Positions 16,113 through 24,215 of a stretch of DNA of 28,739 nucleotides are shown piece after piece. Every line of letters starts with the position of its first letter. Positions within the stretch are counted from its first letter, which is position 1. The stretch spans positions 1 through 28,739 of the forward strand of contig NZ_CALCDX010000089.1 of the NCBI RefSeq assembly GCF_937900395.1, read 5' to 3'. The stretch is from an uncultured Caulobacter sp. GTDB taxonomy: Bacteria > Pseudomonadota > Alphaproteobacteria > Caulobacterales > Caulobacteraceae. The notes beneath the pieces were generated by a model that searched no databases, was not told the DNA's origin, and was given only the letters and a program-made list of their open reading frames with translations. The position numbers and the translations under genes were made by a program.

Positions 16113-16244
16113 GCGTAAGGGCTCGAGCAACCCCTCCGGTTCCATGATCGCCGCTTCCAGGCCCGAAAGTGATTCCGTCGCCGAATGGGCCTTAAGCTGG
16201 ATCAAGTGCTTGATCCGGAAGCCAAGAAGACCGATTTAGGCGCC

Positions 16245-17222
16245 ATGGCCACGGTGATCGACACCCTCAAGGCTCGCGGCCCGGAAGACCGGGCGGTGCG
16301 CCACCCCGAAAAGCAGAACCGCCCCGACACGCCGGTGCTCCGCAAACCGGAATGGCTGCGGGTCCGTGCGCCGGGTTCGGGTCAGTACAACGAGACCAAG
16401 AGCATCGTGCGGGACAACCGCCTGCACACGGTCTGTGAGGAAGCCGCTTGCCCGAACATCGGCGAGTGCTGGAGCCAGCGTCACGCGACCATGATGATCA
16501 TGGGCGAGATCTGCACCCGCGCTTGCGCCTTCTGCAACGTCACCACGGGTCTGCCGACCCAGCTGGATCCGGATGAGCCGCGTCGCGTGGCCGAGGCCGT
16601 CGCCAAGATGGGCCTCAAGCACGTGGTCATCACGTCAGTGGACCGCGACGACCTGCTGGACGGCGGCGCCCGGCACTTCGCCGAGGTGGTGACGGCGATC
16701 CGCGCGACCGCGCCGGGTACGACCATCGAGATTCTAACGCCAGACTTCCTCCGCAAGGAAGGCGCGGAGAATGTGGTGATCGACTCCAAGCCGGACGTCT
16801 TCAACCACAACCTCGAGACCGTGCCGCGGCTGTATCTGAAGATCCGGCCTGGCGCCCGCTACTACAATTCGTTGCGCCTGCTCGATCGCGTGAAGCAGCG
16901 CGATCCCTCCCAGTTCACCAAGTCCGGCTTGATGGTCGGTCTGGGCGAGACCAAGGAGGAGGTGATGCAGGTGATGGACGACATGCGCTCGGCCGGCGTC
17001 GACTTCATCACCATCGGCCAGTACCTTCAGCCGACCCGCAAGCATGCGGCCGTCGAGCGCTTCGTCACGCCCGAGGAATTCAAGGCCTATGAGGCGATCG
17101 CCCGGGCCAAGGGCTTCCTGATGGTGTCGTCCAGCCCGCTGACGCGCTCGTCGCACCACGCCGGCGACGATTTCGCCAAGCTGCAGGCCGCCCGCCGCGC
17201 GCTCGACGCCCGCAAGGCCTGA
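16245..17222 (+). CDS. lipA: Lipoyl synthase
   Basis: LipA is a radical SAM enzyme that inserts two sulphur atoms into protein-bound octanoyl groups to make lipoamide, the cofactor of the PDH E2 and E1 beta proteins encoded upstream. The 325 residues show the auxiliary cluster cysteines Cys64, Cys69 and Cys75 (CEEAACPNIGEC), the radical SAM cysteines Cys90, Cys94 and Cys97 (CTRACAFC), and the C-terminal RSSHHAGDD, where Tyr is more usual for the first His. I chose the ATG at 16245, which gives the length I expect for the family; an in-frame ATG at 16185 would add 20 residues. Neither has a strong ribosome site. Confidence 0.95.
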   Translation: MATVIDTLKARGPEDRAVRHPEKQNRPDTPVLRKPEWLRVRAPGSGQYNETKSIVRDNRLHTVCEEAACPNIGECWSQRHATMMIMGEICTRACAFCNVTTGLPTQLDPDEPRRVAEAVAKMGLKHVVITSVDRDDLLDGGARHFAEVVTAIRATAPGTTIEILTPDFLRKEGAENVVIDSKPDVFNHNLETVPRLYLKIRPGARYYNSLRLLDRVKQRDPSQFTKSGLMVGLGETKEEVMQVMDDMRSAGVDFITIGQYLQPTRKHAAVERFVTPEEFKAYEAIARAKGFLMVSSSPLTRSSHHAGDDFAKLQAARRALDARKA

Positions 17223-17226
17223 CGCC

Positions 17227-17679
17227 TTGCATCGTCACGTGGTTACGCGCGTCCTGCCGTACGCGCCGGAAGAGCTGTTCCAGCTCGTCGGCGACGTCGA
17301 GGCCTATCCGAGCTTTGTGCCCTGGATCACGGGCATGCGGACCTGGAACGCTCGCGAGGATGGCGCGGTCAGCACGGTCGACGCCGAAGCCCAGGTCGGC
17401 TTCTCGTTCCTGCGCGAGAAGTTCGCGACCCGCGTTCGCCGCGACCGCGAGGCCCTGAGCATCGACGTCAATCTGCTGTACGGACCGTTCAAGCGACTGG
17501 TGAACGCCTGGCGCTTCATCCCCGAAGAAGGCGCCACGCGCATCGAGTTCACGATCGAGTTCGCCTTCAAGTCGCTGATGCTGGATGCGCTGCTGGCGGC
17601 CAATGTCGACAAGGCCGCCGGCAAGCTGATCGCCTGTTTCGAGGACCGCGCGCGGCAGATCTACGGATCGCAAACATAG
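17227..17679 (+). CDS. COQ10/RatA-like START-domain protein
   Basis: A 150-residue single-domain protein of the polyketide cyclase/START superfamily, close to mitochondrial COQ10 and bacterial RatA. Family features are the opening HVVTRVLPYAPEELFQLVGDVEAYPSFVPW, the central FSFLREKFATRV and the end AFKSLMLDALLAANVDKAAGKLIACFEDRA. COQ10 binds ubiquinone and helps its use in respiration; E. coli RatA was described as a ribosome-association inhibitor, so the exact role is uncertain, and in alphaproteobacteria the ubiquinone role is favoured (inference). It starts with TTG, 4 bases after the lipA stop, so it is coupled to lipA. Its stop lies in a 14-base tandem repeat. Confidence 0.87.
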   Translation: MHRHVVTRVLPYAPEELFQLVGDVEAYPSFVPWITGMRTWNAREDGAVSTVDAEAQVGFSFLREKFATRVRRDREALSIDVNLLYGPFKRLVNAWRFIPEEGATRIEFTIEFAFKSLMLDALLAANVDKAAGKLIACFEDRARQIYGSQT

Positions 17680-17711
17680 TCCTGCAGATCTAGTCCTGCA
17701 GATCTAGTCCT
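17677..17711. repeat. 14-base tandem repeat between convergent genes
   Basis: TAGTCCTGCAGATC occurs twice (17677-17690 and 17691-17704) and is followed by a third partial copy TAGTCCT (17705-17711). The first copy supplies the TAG stop of the COQ10-like gene. The minus-strand FUSC gene ends with its TAG at 17704-17706. Each unit carries the palindromes CTGCAG and, across the unit junction, AGATCT. This looks like a recent slippage duplication of the gene ends. Confidence 0.85.
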
Positions 17712-18819
17712 TCTGGGCGATGGCTTCCTCGATTCGTTCCTCGAAGTCGCCAAGGTTGGCGAACAGGTTCTCGATCGCGAACACCAAGCCGAACACCCGC
17801 GCGGCGCCATCGAACTCGAGGTCGCGGGTGATCCCTTTTTCGCGCAGGCCTTCGAAGCAGGTCTGGAAGGCCCGGTGAGCCGTGGCGAAGGCTATGCGGT
17901 CCGGCTTGGGTCCGCCTGCGAGGACGTCCGCCGAGGCCCGCAGGAATTGACTGCTGGCCTCCAACATGTCTGCGGCGGCGGGGGTGATGGCGTCGGGAAG
18001 GGCGCCGCGCACGGCGCGGCCAACCATCACGGTGTCATTGCGCAGTCGCCACAGCGTCCGGGGCAGAGCTTCAGAGACGGAGCTGTTGCTGAGACGCGTG
18101 GCGCTCTCTCTGTTCGCCTCGGTCATCGCCGTTTGGAGCTTGGCGAGGGCGGCCCGAAGATCGTCTTGGGCCTTGAGATGATCGTCGGGGCCAGGGGAGC
18201 CACGCAACGCGAGCACATGGCTTTCGAGGATCTGGGCTTCCAGTCCGGCGATCTTCTGGATGCTCGTCACCACCGAGGCGTGGGCGCGCGCGGGGAAGAT
18301 CAGAAGCGTCGCGGCGACTCCGACTAGGCTGCCGACCGTAATCTCGGAGACGCGCAGGGCGGCGGCGACCAGCGGGTTCAGGTGCGTCGTCGTTCCGCCG
18401 ATCAGCATGATCACCGCGGTGATGGTGGCGACCTTCAATTCGGGTCGGATGGCGACCAGGAAAGCGAGGAGCGCGACCGTGACGCAAAGGATCAGCCCGC
18501 CGAACTCGGGCCAGATCGTATGGAGCAGGGCGGCCGCGGCGCCGACGAGGGCGCCCACCAGCGTACCGGAGAAGCGCTCGATCGAGGCGGTGATGGTCGC
18601 GCCCAGGCTGGACTGGACGACGATGATGGCCGTCAGCACGGCCCAATAGCCCTGCGGCAGGCGCAGCAGTGTCGCCAGGGCGTAGGCTGCGCCGACGGCG
18701 GCCGAGACGCGGATCGCGTGGCGGATTTCGGTCTTTCGGGCGGCGGCGGCCTTCAGCGCCTGCTGCGAGAGATTGGCGCCGGTGAAGCGCCGCCAGTCGC
18801 TGGGCGCGCTCTCCGGCAC
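17704..18819 (-). CDS. FUSC family inner-membrane protein
   Basis: A 371-residue membrane protein of the FUSC/aromatic acid exporter type (AaeB-, YccS- and FusC-like). A short N-terminal cytoplasmic part with AAARKTEIRHAIRVSAAVGAAYALATLLRLPQGYWAVLTAIIVVQSSLGAT is followed by about six closely spaced helices to about residue 180. The PQGYWAVLTAIIVVQ segment followed by ASIERFSGTLVGALVGA is the family signature. The C-terminal half is cytoplasmic and helical. Full AaeB proteins have two such units and are ~650 residues; this is a half-size form. It may export small aromatic or other organic compounds, but the substrate is unknown. The GTG start overlaps the TAG stop of the CinA-type gene by one base, so translation is probably coupled. 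Confidence 0.82.
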   Translation of the reverse strand: MPESAPSDWRRFTGANLSQQALKAAAARKTEIRHAIRVSAAVGAAYALATLLRLPQGYWAVLTAIIVVQSSLGATITASIERFSGTLVGALVGAAAALLHTIWPEFGGLILCVTVALLAFLVAIRPELKVATITAVIMLIGGTTTHLNPLVAAALRVSEITVGSLVGVAATLLIFPARAHASVVTSIQKIAGLEAQILESHVLALRGSPGPDDHLKAQDDLRAALAKLQTAMTEANRESATRLSNSSVSEALPRTLWRLRNDTVMVGRAVRGALPDAITPAAADMLEASSQFLRASADVLAGGPKPDRIAFATAHRAFQTCFEGLREKGITRDLEFDGAARVFGLVFAIENLFANLGDFEERIEEAIAQKD

Positions 18820-19310
18820 TAGGCCACCGCCTCGCGCAGCATCTCAAGCGCCGTCACGATCGCCGCCAACTGCACGGCTTCGCGGGTGTCGCCCAGGAAC
18901 CGCTCGTGGCGGTGGACGACCGATCGGTTGGCGCGGGCCACCGCGAAGTGCACGGTTCCGACCGGCTTGAGCGGCGAGCCTCCGCCGGGGCCGGCGACGC
19001 CGGTGATCGCGACGGCGATATGGCCGTTGCTTTCCCGCAGGGCCCCTTCGGCCATCATCCGCGCGACCGGTTCCGACACCGCGCCGTGATCGGCTATGAG
19101 GTCGCCAGGCACGCCCAGCATCTCGGACTTGGCGCGGTTGGTATAGGTGACGAAGCCGCGCTCGAAGACGTCGGAGGCTCCGGGGATGGCGCAGATGGCG
19201 CCGGCGACCAAGCCGCCGGTGCAGCTCTCGGCCGTCACCAGCCGCAGGGAGCGACTGCGCGCCTCGTCGATCAGCAGGCGGGCCAAGGTCTCAATCTCGA
19301 GCGGGAACAT
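18819..19310 (-). CDS. CinA C-terminal family protein (nicotinamide-nucleotide amidase)
   Basis: A 163-residue stand-alone CinA C-terminal domain, the PncC type that deamidates nicotinamide mononucleotide to nicotinate mononucleotide in NAD recycling. The landmarks are RLVTAESCTGGLVAGAICAIPGASDVFERGFVTYTNRAKSEMLGV (about 22-66), GAVSEPVARMMAEGA and AVAITGVAGPGGGSPLKPVGTVHFA (about 99-123). The N-terminal molybdopterin-like half of full CinA is absent, as in PncC. Enzyme activity is inferred from the family. The ATG at 19310 lies 36 bases after the ispDF stop, and the gene overlaps the FUSC start, giving the order ispDF, cinA, FUSC in one minus-strand unit. Confidence 0.9.
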   Translation of the reverse strand: MFPLEIETLARLLIDEARSRSLRLVTAESCTGGLVAGAICAIPGASDVFERGFVTYTNRAKSEMLGVPGDLIADHGAVSEPVARMMAEGALRESNGHIAVAITGVAGPGGGSPLKPVGTVHFAVARANRSVVHRHERFLGDTREAVQLAAIVTALEMLREAVA

Positions 19311-19346
19311 GCGAGTCTCCGTCTTCGCGCCGTCAACCTAACCTGT

Positions 19347-20495
19347 TCAGGCCGGAGTCTCGACCGCCACGACGGCCGAAGCGGCCAAGCCTTCGCCGCG
19401 GCCGGTGAAGCCCATCTTCTCGGTCGTGGTCGCTTTCACGCTGACGCGGTCCACCGAGAGGCCGAGGATTTCGGCAAGGCGTTCGCGCATGGCCTGGCGA
19501 TGCGGTTTGATCTTGGGGCGCTCGCAGATCAGCGTGACATCGACATTGACGATGGCGCCGCCCTTGGCGGTCACGAGGCCGGCAGCGTGCTTCAGGAACT
19601 GGTCCGAGGCCGCGCCCTTCCACTTCGGATCGGTGGGCGGGAAGTGATCGCCGATGTCGCCTTCGCCGATCGCGCCCAGGATGGCGTCGGTCAGGGCGTG
19701 CAGGCCAGCGTCCGCGTCCGAGTGACCGATCAGGGTCTCGTCATGCTTGATCGCGACGCCGCAGAGCCAGACCTCATCGCCCGGGCCCCAGCGGTGGGCG
19801 TCGAAACCTTGGCCGACACGGGTGACGCGGGCGGCGCCGGCTAGGCGTTCGGCCATGGCGAAGTCCTCTGGATAGGTCAGTTTCATCAATAGCGGGTCGC
19901 CCGGCGCGATCGCCACGCGTCCTCCCGCGGCTTCGATCACCTGGACGTCGTCGGTGGGCTCGCCGCCCGACCACGCGGCGTAGGCGTCCAACAAGGTTTT
20001 CCGGCGAGCGGCCTGGGGGGTCTGGGCGCGCCATAGGTGTTCGCGGGACGTCGTCACCGGGTTCTGATCCGGCTCGGCGCGCTTCAGCGTGTCGGCGACG
20101 GGCAGGGCGGGCAGAACCCCGTCGGCGTCTTCCAGGGCGTTCAGGACATCATGGATGGTCTTCTGCCCGAGCAGGGGGCGCGCGGCGTCGTGGATCAGGA
20201 CGGGCTCGTCATTCGGGCGATGGGCTAGGGCGGCGAGGCCGGCCTGAACCGAAAGGGCCCGAGCAGCGCCGCCTCGCGCCGATCGCCAGCCGCCGAGATC
20301 CTTGAGGACGTTGGGCAGGGCCGCTTCGCCCTCTTCCGTCGTCACGATCACGATCTCGGAAGCGCCGGCGGCGAGGAAAGCCTCGACCGACCACCTCAAA
20401 ACGGGTTTTCCAGCCAACATGCGCCATTGCTTGGCCTGGCCTGGGCCCGCTCGGGTCCCTGAGCCGGCGGCGACGATCACGGCGGAGAAGTTCAT
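19347..20495 (-). CDS. ispDF: Bifunctional IspD/IspF enzyme
   Basis: A fused enzyme catalysing two non-adjacent steps of the MEP isoprenoid pathway: IspD makes CDP-methylerythritol and IspF makes the cyclic diphosphate. The IspD domain (about 1-222) starts NFSAVIVAAGSGTRAG with a CTP-binding Lys in AKQWRMLAGKPVLRW. The IspF domain (about 226-382) has metal ligands Asp232, His234 and His266 in GFDAHRW and SDADAGLHALTD, and ends with KATTTEKMGFTGRGEGLAASA. The 382-residue length fits this fusion, which is common in alphaproteobacteria. The intermediate enzyme IspE is not in this window. It is divergent from dusB. Confidence 0.96.
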   Translation of the reverse strand: MNFSAVIVAAGSGTRAGPGQAKQWRMLAGKPVLRWSVEAFLAAGASEIVIVTTEEGEAALPNVLKDLGGWRSARGGAARALSVQAGLAALAHRPNDEPVLIHDAARPLLGQKTIHDVLNALEDADGVLPALPVADTLKRAEPDQNPVTTSREHLWRAQTPQAARRKTLLDAYAAWSGGEPTDDVQVIEAAGGRVAIAPGDPLLMKLTYPEDFAMAERLAGAARVTRVGQGFDAHRWGPGDEVWLCGVAIKHDETLIGHSDADAGLHALTDAILGAIGEGDIGDHFPPTDPKWKGAASDQFLKHAAGLVTAKGGAIVNVDVTLICERPKIKPHRQAMRERLAEILGLSVDRVSVKATTTEKMGFTGRGEGLAASAVVAVETPA

Positions 20496-20552
20496 AGGGG
20501 GTGTTTAGTCGGACGACGGCTCATGTCCAGTCGATCCGGGCTTTACTGCGCC

Positions 20553-20563
20553 GCACAATGTGC
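20553..20563. promoter_or_regulatory. Short palindrome between ispDF and dusB
   Basis: GCACA-A-TGTGC is a perfect 5-bp-arm palindrome in the 99-base divergent region, 32 bases before the dusB start. It could be an operator for the dusB-ntr unit. It does not have the spacing of the enteric NtrC box, so I do not call it one. Confidence 0.25.
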
Positions 20564-20594
20564 CTAAAAAGAATGCTACGGGGATGATCAGAAA

Positions 20595-21602
20595 ATGAGC
20601 AACAAGCTCGATGTCGGCGGGGTTTGCGTCCCCGGTCGGGTGTGGATTGCGCCCATGACCGGGGTCTCGGACCTGCCCTTCAGAGAAACGGCCACGGCGC
20701 TTGGCGCGCCCTATGTGGCGACGGAGATGGTGGCCAGCGCGGAATTCGCGAAGGGACGTCCCGACGTCGTCCGCCGCGCGGCCGTCGGCGAAGGCCTGCC
20801 ACTGACGGTGATCCAGCTCGTCGGCCGAGACGTCGACTTCATGGCCCAGGGCGCGCGCATGGCCGCCGAGGCCGGAGCCGAGATCATCGACCTGAATTTC
20901 GGCTGCCCCGCCAAGGAGGTCGCCGCCGGGGCGGCCTGCGGCTCGGCCTTGATGCGCGAGCCGGACTTGGCCGAGGCGCTGGTCGCCGCGGCTGTCGAGG
21001 CGGTCGATGTGCCGGTGACGGTCAAGATGCGGCTCGGCTGGGATGACGCCAGCCGCAATGCGCCAGAGATCGCCGCGCGCGCCGAAGCGGTCGGCGCCAA
21101 GGCGATCACGGTGCATGGCCGCACCCGTAACCAGTTCTACAAGGGCGTCGCCGACTGGTCGGCGGTGGCCGAGGTCAGGAAGGCCGTTTCGGTTCCGCTG
21201 CTGGTCAATGGCGACATCGTCGACGGCGACAGCGCCCGTGTGGCGCTCGAACAGTCGGGGGCGGACGGCGTCATGATCGGGCGCGGCGTCTATGGCCGCC
21301 CCTGGATCGCGGGGGCGATTGAAGCGGCGCTGGAGGGCCGCGGCTTCGCCGAGCCAGAGGCCGAGGAGCGTCTCGCCATCGCGCTCACCCATTTCCGCCG
21401 CAGCCTCTCGTTCTATGGCGAGCGGCTGGGCCTGAAGATGTTCCGCAAGCATCTGGCTTCGTACATCGAGGCCGCGCCCTGGCCCGAGACCGCCGAAGCG
21501 CGCCGGGCGGCGCGCGCCACCCTGTGTCGCTTAGAAGATCCCGCCGCCGTGGAGGCCGCCTTGCGCGACCTCTGGCTGGCGGGCGGGAGATTAGCCGCAT
21601 GA
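20595..21602 (+). CDS. dusB: tRNA dihydrouridine synthase (NifR3-like)
   Basis: A 335-residue flavin enzyme that reduces specific uridines of tRNA to dihydrouridine. It has VWIAPMTGVSDLPFR (16-30), the catalytic cysteine in LNFGCPAKEV (about Cys104), VKMRLGWDD, ITVHGRTRNQFYKG and GADGVMIGRGVYGRPW, the complete Dus barrel. In alphaproteobacteria this gene was named nifR3 because it heads the nitrogen-regulation operon, and here too its TGA overlaps the ntrB ATG (ATGA, 21599-21602). The start at 20595 has little ribosome-site sequence apart from GGGGATGATCAG further upstream. Confidence 0.94.
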   Translation: MSNKLDVGGVCVPGRVWIAPMTGVSDLPFRETATALGAPYVATEMVASAEFAKGRPDVVRRAAVGEGLPLTVIQLVGRDVDFMAQGARMAAEAGAEIIDLNFGCPAKEVAAGAACGSALMREPDLAEALVAAAVEAVDVPVTVKMRLGWDDASRNAPEIAARAEAVGAKAITVHGRTRNQFYKGVADWSAVAEVRKAVSVPLLVNGDIVDGDSARVALEQSGADGVMIGRGVYGRPWIAGAIEAALEGRGFAEPEAEERLAIALTHFRRSLSFYGERLGLKMFRKHLASYIEAAPWPETAEARRAARATLCRLEDPAAVEAALRDLWLAGGRLAA

Positions 21603-22729
21603 CGGACCGAGCCCGCGTACTGGGCGGCGTCGCCACCGACGCCTTGAAGTCGGCGGCTTTCGACCTCAGCCCCGAGCCGGCGCTGGTCGTGGATCGGGAC
21701 GGCGGTCTCGTCGCCGTAAACGAAGCCGCCGAGGCGCTGTTCGGTCATGGTCTCTCGCTCCTGGCGCGCGGTCGCTTTCGCGCCGCCTTGCCGCCGGGGT
21801 CGGTGCTGGTCTCGCTGCTCGACCGGGCCATTTCCGAGGGGGCGCTGGTCCGCGAGCACGGCGTCGAGGTCAATCTGTTCGGCCAGCCGCCGTTCGAGGC
21901 CGACGGCGCCGCCGCGCCGCTGGGCGATGGCTCCGTCCTGCTGACCCTGCACGTCAAGGGCGTGCTGGGTGTCGATCGCGCCGCGGACACGGCCGGACTT
22001 CGTTCGGTCGTTGGGCTGGGCAAGATGCTCGCTCACGAGATCAAAAACCCCCTGGCCGGCATTCGCGGCGCGGCCCAGTTGCTCAAGACCGGCGCTAGCG
22101 CTGTCGACCAGCCGCTCGCTCAGCTGATCGTCGACGAGACCGATCGCATCCGCCGCCTCGTCGATCGCATGGAGGCGTTCTCGGACAACGCCCCGACCCC
22201 GCGCGAGCCCGTCAACATCCACCAGGTCCTGGACCGCGTGCGGGCCCTGGTGGCGAATGGCGTCGCCGACGGATTGCAACTGAAGGAAAGCTACGACCCG
22301 TCACTGCCGCCGGTCTGGGGAGATGAGGATCACCTGATCCAGATCTTCCTCAACCTGACCAAGAATGCGGCCGAGGCGGCGCACATGCGCGGCGACGGGC
22401 GCGGTGCGATCTCGATCCAGACGGCCTGGCGCCCCGGCGTGCGCGTTCGCGGCGCGGACGGCAAGACGACGAGCGGCGCGCCGATCGAGGTTCGGGTGAT
22501 CGACAATGGCCCTGGTGTTCCGACCACCCTCCGCGACCACCTGTTCCAACCCTTCGTGACGACCAAGGCCAACGGCACCGGCCTGGGTCTGGCGCTCGTG
22601 ACCAAGCTGGTCACCGCCCACGGTGGGTTGATTGATTTCGAGTCCGAGCCCGGCCGCACCGTCTTCCGCGTGCTGCTGCCCATCGCGCCGCAAAATGGCG
22701 CTTCCGACACCGTTTCCGGAGACGCGTGA
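21599..22729 (+). CDS. ntrB: Nitrogen sensor histidine kinase NtrB
   Basis: NtrB is the soluble kinase/phosphatase that phosphorylates NtrC according to nitrogen status through PII proteins. The 376 residues contain an N-terminal PAS domain (about 20-125, with PALVVDRDGGLVAVNEAAEALFG), the phospho-acceptor region LAHEIKNPLAGIRGAAQLL with His146, and a C-terminal ATPase domain with NLTKNAAEAA, VIDNGPGVP and TGLGLALV. There are no membrane helices. I chose the ATG at 21599 because it overlaps the dusB stop in the usual way. The end overlaps or nearly overlaps ntrC. Confidence 0.95.
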   Translation: MTDRARVLGGVATDALKSAAFDLSPEPALVVDRDGGLVAVNEAAEALFGHGLSLLARGRFRAALPPGSVLVSLLDRAISEGALVREHGVEVNLFGQPPFEADGAAAPLGDGSVLLTLHVKGVLGVDRAADTAGLRSVVGLGKMLAHEIKNPLAGIRGAAQLLKTGASAVDQPLAQLIVDETDRIRRLVDRMEAFSDNAPTPREPVNIHQVLDRVRALVANGVADGLQLKESYDPSLPPVWGDEDHLIQIFLNLTKNAAEAAHMRGDGRGAISIQTAWRPGVRVRGADGKTTSGAPIEVRVIDNGPGVPTTLRDHLFQPFVTTKANGTGLGLALVTKLVTAHGGLIDFESEPGRTVFRVLLPIAPQNGASDTVSGDA

Positions 22730-22731
22730 GT

Positions 22732-24153
<1,422 letters not shown>

Positions 24154-24193
24154 GCTGAAGCATTCGTAGCACATAGCTGTTGAATTCAGGGCA

Positions 24194-24215
24194 CACCCCC
24201 CTAAAATCAGGGGTG
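24194..24215 (+). promoter_or_regulatory. Hairpin covering the ntrY ribosome-binding site
   Basis: CACCCC (24194-24199) pairs with GGGGTG (24210-24215), which is directly followed by the ATG at 24216; shifted pairing of CCCCT with AGGGG is also possible. The purine tract AGGGG is the only ribosome-site-like sequence, so the hairpin would hide it. It lies in the 62-base ntrC-ntrY gap. Confidence 0.4.

Noticed and set aside
20553..20563. An NtrC-binding box for autoregulation of the dusB-ntrB unit
   Set aside because: The palindrome arms are separated by a single base, unlike the spacing of known NtrC sites, so the assignment is not supported.
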